A stretch of 64,000 bases of DNA from Sphingobacteriales bacterium 46-32 (GCA_001898485.1 MKTY01000020.1:496001-560000), one strand, 5' to 3'. Shown: positions 8,728 through 17,806, numbered from the stretch's first letter. Translations and numbers: made by a program. The notes: generated by a model not told the origin, from the letters alone.

Positions 8728-11523
8728 TTATGCAGCTAGTTTTTGTATAAATGTTATGATATCTTCTATTTCTTTATCTGAGAAAACGCCCAGTATTCCG
8801 TCCGGGTGTATCCGAGTAAATGGAGCGGTAATTAAATCCCGTTTTTCTACATCGCCTTTTTCAATTAAAAAAGAACGCAGCAGATTCATGAATTCAAGTT
8901 GTTTGGAGTTCAGGTAGCTGTGTTCCGCAATGAACTCATCGAAGGATTGTGATACAGTTTCGGGAAACGTTTTCAGTATTTCAATACCGAGTATATGTTT
9001 CAGAAATTGTACCAGTTGAGCTTTTCGATGATTATACACCCTACGAAGCAAGTCCACTGTAATATGAGGATGTTCGTCATGTAATTGCTCTGCCAGCAAT
9101 TCCGCCTCTTCGCTACTGATTTCCTGGCCCTTTTTTAATTTTTGCAATAAGGGGCTGGCTGCTACCAGTGCGTTTATTTTTTCTTCTACCAGGTCCCGGT
9201 AACGGGCTATACTCAGGCTTTCATGCTGTGGCCCAAACTCCACATATTCCTTGCTGTGTACAAAGTCCTGAAGATTAAATTTGGCAGGGCCCAAAGGCAC
9301 TACAAAGGACTCCCGGTAATGCATTAAAGGAGCCAGTTTTTCAATCAGTTCATCAAACTTATTTTCATTGATGGTGGACCAGTAGTGATTGGTTTGGCTT
9401 TGGCGTATCAGTTCTTCCTCTTTGGCTACAATATTAACAGATAAGGGTAGTTCGCCTATTTCTTCCACAATACTTTCTTTCAGGGTTTCAAATTTATCGT
9501 TTTCGCCTGCCAGGTGCGCCAGCGACACTTCCACAATATCTTTTTCAAAACGCATGGCTTTAAAATCGGTAGTGGATACTGTGCGGAACAAAGGTTTCAC
9601 AACAGTTCTTAAAAATTCAATTTTATCTGGGGAAAGATGCGTCCAGAAATTTTCATCTTCCAGTCTTTGCAGTTCATTTTTTGCATCCAGTATCACTACA
9701 GAGTTTTGGGGTAGTTCAGTAATCTGCTTTCTCAGCTTGCCCATTTCTTTGGCTGCTGTTTCATTTTTCTGAAGTTCAATTGCTTTTTCAATTTTATCCA
9801 GGCGTACGCCAAACAAACGAACCGGCAACGGTATTTGTGCCTTTATTTCTTTGCCACGGGGATTGAGTTTAAAGTATTCAAAGTTATCCCAGCAGTCCAG
9901 TATCAGAAATTCATCTTTTTCCGTGCACCAGGGTTTTATTTTATCCTGCTCCAGCAAACGGGTACCCCGACCGATCATTTGCCAGAATTTTGTATAAGAA
10001 TACACAGGTTTGGCAAATACCAGGTTGGTGAGTTCTCTTATATCCACACCAGTATCCAGCATATCCACGCTAATGGCAATACGGGGCATGTCCCGGTTGG
10101 TAAACTGATCGAGCAGGCCGCCCTTTCCATACACCCGTGGGTCATCGCTTACCAGCACTTTCGCCAGCTCACCTTTATATTCCGGATACAAAGCATCAAA
10201 GATTTGTTCTATCCTTCTGGCATGTGCCTTGGTCATACAAAAGAAAATGGTTTTACCGGGCAGTACCCCATTGGCATCTTTGATACACTCTTCCATAAAC
10301 TCCCGAACAATGAGTGCATTGGTACCCCGGTTGATCACTTTCTTTTCAATGTCTGTTCCTTCATAATTAATCTCAGCTACCTCTTTTCCTTCCAGTATCA
10401 GATGCTTTTGATCTTCGAGTGAAATGGTCCGTTTATTAATGCCTTCCTCCTGGAACTTTGTTTTAATTTTCATTACCTGGAAGTTGCAGAGGTAGGGAGG
10501 AATATGGTTTACCGCTTCATCGTAGGAATAGGCAAAAGTGGGTACGCCATCTTCACATTCAAACAATTGAAAAGTATTGTGGTCAATTACATCGGTTGGC
10601 GTGGCAGTAAGTCCTAACGTAATACAATTAAAGTAGTCCAGAATTTCCTGGTAGGTATTATAAATGCTACGGTGACTTTCATCCACGACAATCAAATCAA
10701 AAAAGTGTGGAGATAGTGGATTGTTCTCATCCCGGATAATATTCAGCATCGTTGGGTAGGTGGATACATACACCCTGCGGTCGGTACTGATTTCTCTCTC
10801 CGCTTGCTTTGGCCAGCGTGGTTCGTTGGGCAAATGCTCTTTAAATGCATCGAGGGTTTGATCCCTCAGGGCTATTCGGTCTACCAAAAACAAAGTTCTT
10901 TCAATCCATCCTCCACGCATTAACGCATCCACCAGTGCAATACAGGTTCTGGTTTTGCCGGTACCGGTGGCCATCACCAACAGGAATTTTCTTTTGCGCT
11001 TTTCAACAGCTTCCATCACGGAACGGATTGCTGCAATTTGAAAATCTCGACCAGCAATTTTAGTGTTTATTAGTTCACTTGCCAGGCTTTTTCGGGCTTT
11101 GCGGATATAACTGTACCGTTCTAAATCTTCCCTTGTGGGAAAGCCATGTATTTTTTTGGGTGGATAATTTTCCAGATCCCAGAAATAAATATCATGACCA
11201 TTGGTATAGAAACAAAATGGTAAATCGCCACCTTGCTCAGATTGTATGTTATAGCAATATTGCTTGGCTTGCTCCCGCCCGATGGCAGCATCAACGGCTG
11301 TTTTTTTAGCTTCCACTACAGCCAGCGGTTTGCCATCTTTTCCTAACAAAACATAATCGCTGTATTGGTGCCCTCCATAGGGTGCAGGAGCTTCCTGTAC
11401 CAGGTTTTTGTCAACAATAATGTCAAACTCCTCAATTACCTGGGTCCGGTCAGCAACATTCCAGCCGGCTTTTTTAAGCCGGGCATCAATAATTTGCTTG
11501 CGGGTATGTTTTTCGGTATTCAA
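8728..11523 (-). CDS. hsdR: Type I restriction endonuclease/translocase subunit HsdR
   Basis: A 931-residue protein. The N-terminal nuclease has the pattern Asp56 ... VVEAKK (Glu71-x-Lys73). The SF2 motor has Walker A MATGTGKT at 184-191, a DESH box at 281-284, TLGLTATPTD and the late motif MIGRGTRL. The long C-terminal part resembles the EcoEI R C-terminal domain. It translocates DNA and cuts unmethylated foreign DNA together with HsdM and HsdS. It is the first hsd gene, 25 bases after the XRE regulator. All motifs are intact. Confidence 0.95.
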   Translation of the reverse strand: MNTEKHTRKQIIDARLKKAGWNVADRTQVIEEFDIIVDKNLVQEAPAPYGGHQYSDYVLLGKDGKPLAVVEAKKTAVDAAIGREQAKQYCYNIQSEQGGDLPFCFYTNGHDIYFWDLENYPPKKIHGFPTREDLERYSYIRKARKSLASELINTKIAGRDFQIAAIRSVMEAVEKRKRKFLLVMATGTGKTRTCIALVDALMRGGWIERTLFLVDRIALRDQTLDAFKEHLPNEPRWPKQAEREISTDRRVYVSTYPTMLNIIRDENNPLSPHFFDLIVVDESHRSIYNTYQEILDYFNCITLGLTATPTDVIDHNTFQLFECEDGVPTFAYSYDEAVNHIPPYLCNFQVMKIKTKFQEEGINKRTISLEDQKHLILEGKEVAEINYEGTDIEKKVINRGTNALIVREFMEECIKDANGVLPGKTIFFCMTKAHARRIEQIFDALYPEYKGELAKVLVSDDPRVYGKGGLLDQFTNRDMPRIAISVDMLDTGVDIRELTNLVFAKPVYSYTKFWQMIGRGTRLLEQDKIKPWCTEKDEFLILDCWDNFEYFKLNPRGKEIKAQIPLPVRLFGVRLDKIEKAIELQKNETAAKEMGKLRKQITELPQNSVVILDAKNELQRLEDENFWTHLSPDKIEFLRTVVKPLFRTVSTTDFKAMRFEKDIVEVSLAHLAGENDKFETLKESIVEEIGELPLSVNIVAKEEELIRQSQTNHYWSTINENKFDELIEKLAPLMHYRESFVVPLGPAKFNLQDFVHSKEYVEFGPQHESLSIARYRDLVEEKINALVAASPLLQKLKKGQEISSEEAELLAEQLHDEHPHITVDLLRRVYNHRKAQLVQFLKHILGIEILKTFPETVSQSFDEFIAEHSYLNSKQLEFMNLLRSFLIEKGDVEKRDLITAPFTRIHPDGILGVFSDKEIEDIITFIQKLAA

Positions 11524-11548
11524 GAAATTGGCCTAATCTAAAGGATAA

Positions 11549-11767
11549 TTAATTGGCTTTCAATTTCAAATCGCCGTACAAAGTATTCATTACTTCACAA
11601 GGCTCCACCCCAATTGCCAGCGCAATAAGATACAACTCATCTGCCCGCAATTTTGCTGAGGGATTCAGGGTAAGTTCACTTAATCGCGGCTTGCTCAAAC
11701 CCGTTTTCCTGGCTACCTCTGACTTATTTACCGATTTAGCGAGCAGATATTCTCCCAGCTTTGTCAT
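11549..11767 (-). CDS. XRE-family regulator of the restriction operon
   Basis: A 72-residue protein that is essentially a single Cro/C1 helix-turn-helix (KSEVARKTGLSKPRLSEL, followed by ELYLIALAIGVEPCEVM). It is the first gene of the hsd operon, 25 bases before hsdR, as for controller proteins that delay restriction until DNA is methylated. Upstream, ATTCT-GAAA-AGAAT (11782-11795) and a related TTCAGAAAATCTG (11819-11831) are candidate autoregulatory sites; these are weak, hand-spotted matches. The role as controller is inference from position and size. Confidence 0.78.
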   Translation of the reverse strand: MTKLGEYLLAKSVNKSEVARKTGLSKPRLSELTLNPSAKLRADELYLIALAIGVEPCEVMNTLYGDLKLKAN

Positions 11768-11970
11768 TGATTATTAAATAGATTCTGAAAAGAATTACTG
11801 AAGCAATATAAAAAAGTTCAGAAAATCTGTAAATAAATTTGCTGGCAGTTTTAGATTTATGTAAGTTAGTACAGAATTTCTTTAAATACTTAACCCTTTT
11901 ATGAAATCTAATTACAACAATTCAAGCTGATCCAAGCTTCAACATAGTAAAAGCGTATTCGCTTTATTCA

Positions 11971-12139
11971 CGCACTGAAAACTACGACCTTTCAATAACG
12001 GCGGAATAAATAAGGTGAATCGCTCGCGTTTTCCTTCTTAACTTGAAGGTACAGGCGTGGGCGTTCTTATTTCGTCGTTAGGGTGTCGTAGCCCTTCAGT
12101 GCGATAAGGACCTACCCACGTCTCTTTTTAGTGGGTAGG
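11971..12139. ncRNA. Large nested stem-loop plus second hairpin: possible structured RNA or leader
   Basis: Nested complementary arms are visible: CGCACTGAA (11971-11979) with TTCAGTGCG (12095-12103); CTACGAC (11982-11988) with GTCGTAG (12085-12091); TAACGGCGGAATAA (11996-12009) with TTATTTCGTCGTTA (12067-12080, two G-U pairs); CGCTCGCG (12021-12028) with CGTGGGCG (12056-12063, two G-U); CCTTC (12033-12037) with GAAGG (12045-12049). A second hairpin follows, CCTACCCAC (12111-12119) with GTGGGTAGG (12131-12139). It lies between divergent genes. The strand is uncertain, but the G-U pairs fit an RNA read on the plus strand towards the gene at 12220. I do not recognise a known class. Confidence 0.5.
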
Positions 12140-12219
12140 CCTGCCAGCCCGTAGCTCCCTTACACTGCAGTACTGGTAAAACAGATCACTTATTACGTCA
12201 CCCACTAAACTGTGTAAGC

Positions 12220-12738
12220 ATGGAAAACGCGCGCCCCGGCCGGTTTCATAAACCCGACCATTTTTTAACCCTCGCCACTGCCAGCCCGGTACGGGCACTG
12301 GCAGATATCATAGACACCTACACCCTCGATGATCTGCGCCAGGAGCTGGCCCTCTGGCAGGAGCTTGCTCTCTGCAACGACGATAGCGCCTACGCCGAAG
12401 CACCTGCCCGCGAAAACCTGCTGGCCTTCTTACAGGCCTTTCAAAGAACCATCGAAGCCCTGTACGCTACCCGGCTCAAAAAACTGAACTATCAATCACC
12501 AGCCCTCGCAGCACTCAACACACCCAGCCTGCTCACCCTGCAGGAGCAGGCCCAGCCCATGCCGGTCATCCGCCAGTTTGCCGAGACCTTCACCGCTGCC
12601 TACACCCAGGCCGAACTACTCGACCTGCTCGAGGCTGTGATCAGCTACCGGGGCAAAAAGAAAATACAACTGGGGAGTGTTGTGTTCTTTTATCAGCGGC
12701 TTTGCCTGTTGGGTAATCTGGTTTATAAGATGCCGTAG
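12220..12738 (+). CDS. Unknown helical protein, GC-rich orphan in the defence island
   Basis: A 172-residue protein, not recognised. It is leucine- and alanine-rich and appears all-helical, with no signal peptide, membrane segment or catalytic motif. Its codons strongly favour C or G at the third position, unlike the AT-rich restriction genes on either side but like the core gene at 56164-57207, so it probably belongs to the host genome rather than to the acquired genes. The start follows the structured region at 11971-12139 by 80 bases. It ends 7 bases from the convergent ATPase gene. Function cannot be inferred. Confidence 0.65.
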   Translation: MENARPGRFHKPDHFLTLATASPVRALADIIDTYTLDDLRQELALWQELALCNDDSAYAEAPARENLLAFLQAFQRTIEALYATRLKKLNYQSPALAALNTPSLLTLQEQAQPMPVIRQFAETFTAAYTQAELLDLLEAVISYRGKKKIQLGSVVFFYQRLCLLGNLVYKMP

Positions 12739-12745
12739 AGCCCCT

Positions 12746-14311
12746 TTACGCCTCGAAATTATTTAGAGCAACAGGAAATATTATGCCATCCGTAGTTGCA
12801 AGACAACCGCAATACTCTCTAAACATAGGCGAAAACGCAAGTAAGTCTGAATCTTCTATGGAGTTATGAATGTGAGTACTTAAATCATCTCCGACAAATG
12901 AAAACCGATATTTAATACGCTTAGTATTATTGTCTTTGGGTAACCGACTGTATACACCAAAAATCCCAAAGTCAAACAAGTCATCAAAAATTTTGTCAAC
13001 TTCACTAAAATCTAAATCTTTGAAAACTCTTCTGATCTTATCTCTGAACTTCGAAGACTCTATTATCATTGGCGACCCTTGCCATGATTTAAGAAAACTT
13101 ACTATGTTTGGATATATTAAAGAAAGTTGATCGGCTACTTTGTCAGCCATTAGTATATTGTTTTTTGCAATTACTTGAGGAATAAAACTCGGAGGAACTT
13201 TATCTGGACCCGAGGTTTGCTCATTCCATAATTTGAAAATATTTTGTACGTGGCTTAATATTTGACGCGGTCGATATAACGTGTGTCGAAGAATATATTC
13301 AAAAGTGTTTTCCTCAACATTATGCACACTATTCATAACTTTCTCGGGCATGAATTCATTCCATATATCATTAAATTTTGTTGAGCGCTTTTTGGAATAA
13401 ATGCTTAATCTTTTCTCCAGGAAAATTTTAAAATCCTCTTCATGCCAACCTAGGTAATGAATGTTGTTTGCATGTTTATCGCTATCCCACGCCGTTGCTT
13501 TGGCGTCTGCTGTCAACTCGTGAGGCAAAAAAGCTTTAAAACAAAATGCTTCAGAGATTTCGTGATTTAGACGGATTTTAAAAATGGCATCAATTAAACC
13601 CGCTAATATTGTCCTCCGGGATTCCTTAGAATGATCAACAATCGAGTCAAAACCATCCAGGCAAACTAATACCTTTTTCTTGGTTCTTTTAATACACGCT
13701 ATTGATTCGCTTAGTACTCCTGTCATATTTTTATTTACAGGAAACTGACTGATTATATGTTGCTGCTCCGGGGTCACATTGGTCAATGTTTTTTCTTTAT
13801 AAACGGGTGCTGATACGATTTTGTGAAAGATATTTTCAATCGTATTTAATATTTGCAAATAAGAGTCAGGACTTGAACTAACATTAGCTTTGTCCACAAA
13901 GCCATCCTCATTCAATATTTCTACTATCCTTCGTTTAAGGTCACTTCCCTTATCAAGGGTATCAACAAAAGATAAAAGGCCATAACTTAAAATAATATTC
14001 AACCAAGTTGTACGTGCTAAGGTTGTAATTTCAGTATATGACATAGACGTCAAAGCACTAAGTCGATGATGAACGCCTTCAAAGCTGATATTTCCTAAAT
14101 CTATTGTTATTGTATTTAAATAGTTTTCAGTATTAAATTCTGTAAGAGCTCTTCTCAAAGCTGTTTTACCAACACCTTTTGCGCCATAAATAATATCAGA
14201 ATCATAAGAAGTGATCCTTCGCAAATATTTCGTCTCAATAAAGTGCTGAGCAAAGTATTTGTCTTCTTCTGCACTCAGGGTGCCCAAATCAATTGCGTTA
14301 GGAGTAAGCAT
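12746..14311 (-). CDS. P-loop ATPase, Sll1717-like, second gene of a membrane-protein pair
   Basis: A 521-residue soluble ATPase. The P-loop is GAKGVGKT at residues 43-50, and the Walker B-like strand VLVCLDGFDSI is at 214-224. The long C-terminal part is helical (YILRHTLYRPRQILSHVQN resembles the sensor/lid region of STAND-like ATPases), with a probable winged helix near 410-450. I recognise it as close to the family called P-loop ATPase Sll1717. It starts 7 bases after a small four-helix membrane protein gene. That arrangement suggests a sensor ATPase controlling a membrane effector, as in abortive-infection systems. The defence role is inference from context. Confidence 0.72.
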   Translation of the reverse strand: MLTPNAIDLGTLSAEEDKYFAQHFIETKYLRRITSYDSDIIYGAKGVGKTALRRALTEFNTENYLNTITIDLGNISFEGVHHRLSALTSMSYTEITTLARTTWLNIILSYGLLSFVDTLDKGSDLKRRIVEILNEDGFVDKANVSSSPDSYLQILNTIENIFHKIVSAPVYKEKTLTNVTPEQQHIISQFPVNKNMTGVLSESIACIKRTKKKVLVCLDGFDSIVDHSKESRRTILAGLIDAIFKIRLNHEISEAFCFKAFLPHELTADAKATAWDSDKHANNIHYLGWHEEDFKIFLEKRLSIYSKKRSTKFNDIWNEFMPEKVMNSVHNVEENTFEYILRHTLYRPRQILSHVQNIFKLWNEQTSGPDKVPPSFIPQVIAKNNILMADKVADQLSLIYPNIVSFLKSWQGSPMIIESSKFRDKIRRVFKDLDFSEVDKIFDDLFDFGIFGVYSRLPKDNNTKRIKYRFSFVGDDLSTHIHNSIEDSDLLAFSPMFREYCGCLATTDGIIFPVALNNFEA

Positions 14312-14318
14312 ATTATCC

Positions 14319-14738
14319 TTATTTAGACTGTTGCAATAACTTTGAACCAGTAATTAGTACCAAAAATTTCATTGAAGAGACTATAAAAAGTACTATCCGA
14401 ATAACTATAGCGCTTATTGTTTCTTCTTCAAGAGATAAATATGCATTGATCGTTGATCCAACAATCAGAATCAGGCTAAGAATTGAAATCAATCCAAAAA
14501 TTGGCTCAAATATTCTCCCTCCGCTCTTTTCTAACGAGCTCCGATATCTACTGATGCTTATAAAGGCCAAAAAAATTGTCGCAATCGACCATTCAGGTGT
14601 AGTAATAAAAACAATCCAGCTTTTTTTATGTATTGCTTCTAGCATAACATAAATAGCAACAGGCAGGGTAACAATCAAATACTCATACAATGCGGTCCAA
14701 AAACCTTTTCTGAAATTTTCTGAAAACTGTTTAATCAT
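14319..14738 (-). CDS. Small four-helix membrane protein, partner of the Sll1717-like ATPase
   Basis: A 139-residue protein with four predicted membrane segments near residues 18-35, 41-62, 80-103 and 108-132, separated by short charged loops (RSSLEKSGG between the second and third). There is no signal peptide or known enzyme motif. It is the first gene of a two-gene unit, 7 bases before the ATPase. Small multi-pass proteins next to a sensor ATPase in defence islands often act as membrane-disrupting effectors; here that is only a hypothesis. I do not recognise the family. Confidence 0.7.
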   Translation of the reverse strand: MIKQFSENFRKGFWTALYEYLIVTLPVAIYVMLEAIHKKSWIVFITTPEWSIATIFLAFISISRYRSSLEKSGGRIFEPIFGLISILSLILIVGSTINAYLSLEEETISAIVIRIVLFIVSSMKFLVLITGSKLLQQSK

Positions 14739-15104
14739 AGATCGGGTTATCTATTAATTTATGTGAAGACGTTGTATAAAATAATTTTTTGCCCACTATA
14801 CAATACCACCCTATTTCCCTTTCTCACAAACCCATAAATTGCAAATTTTCTATTCTCGCCATCTCAGAGCACCATGCCCAAAGCTGACATAAAGACACAC
14901 CCACTCATATTGATTATCGACCATCATGAAAAGATCAATATGGATGATCAAAGAGATTTTATCCCATTCCCCAATATCATCTGTTAAAAATTTAAATAAT
15001 ATGGCAGATTAAAAAAGGTGAAAACACGGTATTGTTATAAGAAGAGATAAGTTGACCGTAGTGAGTTGGCTATCGTATTCCGGAAAACGGGTGCTTCCCG
15101 CCGG
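14739..15104. other. Gap with no recognised gene
   Basis: 366 AT-rich bases between the membrane-protein gene and the DUF1801 gene. It must contain the promoter of the minus-strand membrane/ATPase pair near 14740-14800, but no exact TAnnTTTG box was found. Nothing else is visible. Confidence 0.5.
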
Positions 15105-15530
15105 TTAAGAAGTCTGCTTTACACCATCCAGAATTGCCACTTGAAGTATATCGATATTTATGTCTTTTAACTTTTTGAACTTAATGCAATAGCCTGTTAC
15201 ACTGGCCCTGCCGATGGTTTTTGCATAGGTATGGGGCAAATAGCTTTTGTCTTCAAGCCCCATTATATAAACAGATATGCCCGTGGTATTTGCGCTAATG
15301 CCAACCTGGTAAAAGTCTTTGGTCTTGCCATCGGCATATTTTATTGTCTGATGCCCATACCCAATATTGGGGTTAGTAACAATCCTGCCCTTTTCGTCTT
15401 TCCCATCCAAAAACCACAATCGGGCATTGGGCAACAACTGAAGCAGGCAATGGTGCAACGCTTCCAGGTCTGACCGTTTGGGCTCAGGCAGGCTGTGAAT
15501 GTATTGTTTAATCTGCTGACCGGTGCTCAT
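15105..15530 (-). CDS. DUF1801 (YdhG-like) domain protein
   Basis: A 141-residue single-domain protein. The blocks YIHSLPEPKRSDLEALH, NPNIGYGHQTIKYADGK and YQVGISANTTGISVYIMG match the DUF1801 pattern, in which an SHPL/YdhG-like fold is built around a central sheet. The molecular role of the family is not established. It lies 62 bases after the DUF3037 gene on the same strand and may end the KAP-DUF3037 operon. Confidence 0.75.
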   Translation of the reverse strand: MSTGQQIKQYIHSLPEPKRSDLEALHHCLLQLLPNARLWFLDGKDEKGRIVTNPNIGYGHQTIKYADGKTKDFYQVGISANTTGISVYIMGLEDKSYLPHTYAKTIGRASVTGYCIKFKKLKDINIDILQVAILDGVKQTS

Positions 15531-15592
15531 ATACGCACAGTTATTTGTTTGGGCAGTTTAGTCCGCTATTATCATTTGCAACAATTAAATGA

Positions 15593-16363
15593 TCAATGCA
15601 CAATACTTTTCACCTTATCAAAAAAGGCCTGGCGCTGGCCATTTGAATAGTTGTATACGGTAGAGGTTTCGCGAAGTATCTGGAGCAGCTCCTGTGTTTT
15701 TGCATCTGCCGCAGTGGGTTGGATTATCACCGAGATAGCTTCTACATTTTTGCTGCCCCGTACCCAGCCCAGGTTTTCGAACATAAAAGCGGCTTTGGTG
15801 GTATTGGCATTGCGGTCTGTATTGCTAAGATCGATAGCTTCGATTACATACAGGCGGCCATTTTCGTAGCTAAAATCAAGCTTGTGCTCCAGGTTGCCGG
15901 AGTGAATGACCCGGTTGACCTCCAGTTTCTTTTCGCCGATCAGGTTTTGCTCCTGAAGGTCATCTTTGAGGCGGGTCTTTAAGCGTTGCTGAGGCGTCTT
16001 TTCCTTTATCTCTTCCACAAAACTGGTATAAAGATATTCGGCTTCCTTTTCTGCATCTGCTGTAGCCACGGTACCAAATTCGGAAAACTGAAATTTGCCA
16101 CGGGTCTGCTCTATGGTCGTCATCAGCTCTCTGGCCCCCACCGGTCGTAGCGATTCGAAATACTGAGCATACCCTTTCAGCATATCGCGGTCCGCGGCAG
16201 CAAGGCTATGGCCGAGCTTAGCAGACAGATTTTTTGAAAAAAGGGCTTTATATTCATCGCCGGATTCGCTAAAGAAAATGACACCAATATTGCGGGGTTC
16301 ATTTCGCAAAAGATCCGGCACATACCGCGCAATGGCAAAGTAATATAATTTATCGGGTCTCAT
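15593..16363 (-). CDS. DUF3037 family protein downstream of a KAP NTPase
   Basis: A 256-residue protein whose N-terminus (YYFAIARYVPDLLRNEPRNIGVIFF) has the DUF3037 signature. A helical middle follows, and a C-terminal alpha/beta part includes LYVIEAIDLSN. DUF3037 has no proven activity and is often seen among defence or mobile genes. Here it follows the KAP NTPase by 33 bases on the same strand, so the two probably form one transcript. Function is unknown. Confidence 0.75.
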   Translation of the reverse strand: MRPDKLYYFAIARYVPDLLRNEPRNIGVIFFSESGDEYKALFSKNLSAKLGHSLAAADRDMLKGYAQYFESLRPVGARELMTTIEQTRGKFQFSEFGTVATADAEKEAEYLYTSFVEEIKEKTPQQRLKTRLKDDLQEQNLIGEKKLEVNRVIHSGNLEHKLDFSYENGRLYVIEAIDLSNTDRNANTTKAAFMFENLGWVRGSKNVEAISVIIQPTAADAKTQELLQILRETSTVYNYSNGQRQAFFDKVKSIVH

Positions 16364-16396
16364 GGCTGAAGTAGGTTTGGGGTCCAGTCAGGAAGA

Positions 16397-17806
16397 TTAA
16401 GCTATCTCCGAAAATTCATATAGATCAATTTTATTCAACAAATAAGAAAGTTCAATATTACTATAAGTCATGTTTGTTTGTATGCTGTCAAGGCAACTCT
16501 GTAAACTACTGTATTTAGCAACCGCTTCTAGCTTTGATTCAATTGTTGCTACCGATTTCCCATCGTCATTATATTTCAAAAGAGTTTCTCGTCTTCCGTA
16601 GTCGAAACAGTTGTTATAGAATTGTAGCAAAAGTGCCTCAACATACAAAAGATTTATGCCAAATGGGGAAAACGAATTAGAATCAATGATGTCAAAAAAA
16701 GCATTACTAAGTTCCTGAACAGTCAAATTCTTTTTTCTAATCTGTTCGTATAAGACATTGTTTATCTCTTTAATAAAGATCAAAAAGAAAAGAAGATGCG
16801 CAAAAACATATTGCCGATGATCAAACAATTTAATTATCAACCTTGTGCGGCCGATAATTTTTTCCTGTTGCCTTAAGGTAGGTTTGTATTTACCAAAAAG
16901 CAATTCAATCATCATCAATAAAGTCTGACTATCGTTCCGAAACTCATCATATACGCTACGGTCCGCGGATTTGAAAAATTCATTGAAAGAAAAATAGTCA
17001 AATAAATATCGGCAGAATATCTCATTCTCGGGAGGAGGAATCGAATACTCGAGATCAATAAATCTTCTCAAATATTCATCAGTATTTATTTGTTCGCTTC
17101 CGTAAAATCCTTTGACCGAACTCGCAAGGTGCTTTTTATCTATAGAAAGTGTAAATACTATTCCCGGCACCGAAAAAAAATGTTTCATCTTTTCAAGCAC
17201 CTCTATTGCATAAAACGGTTGGCATCGGTCCAATTCATCAACTATAAAAATCAATGGTTTGGGTCCCTTCAAAGCAAATACAAAAGCCTCTAATCTTGTC
17301 TTGAATTCAACAATTGATTTCTTTTTAACAGAAAACTGTTTTATCTCTTCTTCAAGAAACTCAACTGCAGTTTTAGCGGTATTCTCTACAACTTCTCCGG
17401 TCACATCACCCAAATACTTTTTAGTTGCGGCTTTCAATAGTGCGGGGGCTACATTCTTTATCAATGCTGCACCTTTCTCTACAAGTTTTTGAAATCCATC
17501 TGTTGAGGTTGGATCTATTAAGGTTTTTAGCTCAGATATGATTGCAACAAGTGGATCTTTATTAAGATCATTTTCCCATGCATTAAAATAAATGGTATGA
17601 AACCCGAACGCTTTTAACTGTTGTTGCCACATTTTAACAAATGTAGTCTTGCCAGTTCCCCATTCATTATTGATGGCTAAAACAAACCCGTCAGAATATT
17701 GCTTCACAATTTCAGTTAACGCCAAAGCATATTTTTTCCGATCTAACATGCAGTTCTTAAACGGATCGTCTTTATCAATGACTAAATCTTTATGTTTTAT
17801 ATGCAT
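16397..17806 (-). CDS. KAP family P-loop NTPase
   Basis: A 469-residue protein. Its Walker A is in NNEWGTGKTT (residues 46-55), YFNAWEND follows at 73-80, and an extended Walker B reads LIFIVDELDRCQP (185-197), the classic KAP signature. Many KAP NTPases carry membrane helices inserted in the ATPase domain; none is obvious here, so this is a soluble form. The family includes PifA, which blocks phage growth from the F plasmid. With DUF3037 and DUF1801 genes downstream it looks like a separate putative defence unit. Defence function is inference. Confidence 0.85.
   Translation of the reverse strand: MHIKHKDLVIDKDDPFKNCMLDRKKYALALTEIVKQYSDGFVLAINNEWGTGKTTFVKMWQQQLKAFGFHTIYFNAWENDLNKDPLVAIISELKTLIDPTSTDGFQKLVEKGAALIKNVAPALLKAATKKYLGDVTGEVVENTAKTAVEFLEEEIKQFSVKKKSIVEFKTRLEAFVFALKGPKPLIFIVDELDRCQPFYAIEVLEKMKHFFSVPGIVFTLSIDKKHLASSVKGFYGSEQINTDEYLRRFIDLEYSIPPPENEIFCRYLFDYFSFNEFFKSADRSVYDEFRNDSQTLLMMIELLFGKYKPTLRQQEKIIGRTRLIIKLFDHRQYVFAHLLFFLIFIKEINNVLYEQIRKKNLTVQELSNAFFDIIDSNSFSPFGINLLYVEALLLQFYNNCFDYGRRETLLKYNDDGKSVATIESKLEAVAKYSSLQSCLDSIQTNMTYSNIELSYLLNKIDLYEFSEIA

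Noticed and set aside
11996-12080. attC-like integron site within the large stem-loop
   Set aside because: The outer ends do not fit the RYYYAAC / GTTRRRY core sites and there is no integron integrase or cassette array nearby.
11971-12139. Retron msr-msd RNA
   Set aside because: No reverse transcriptase gene is present in the window, and no conserved branching-G flank was seen.
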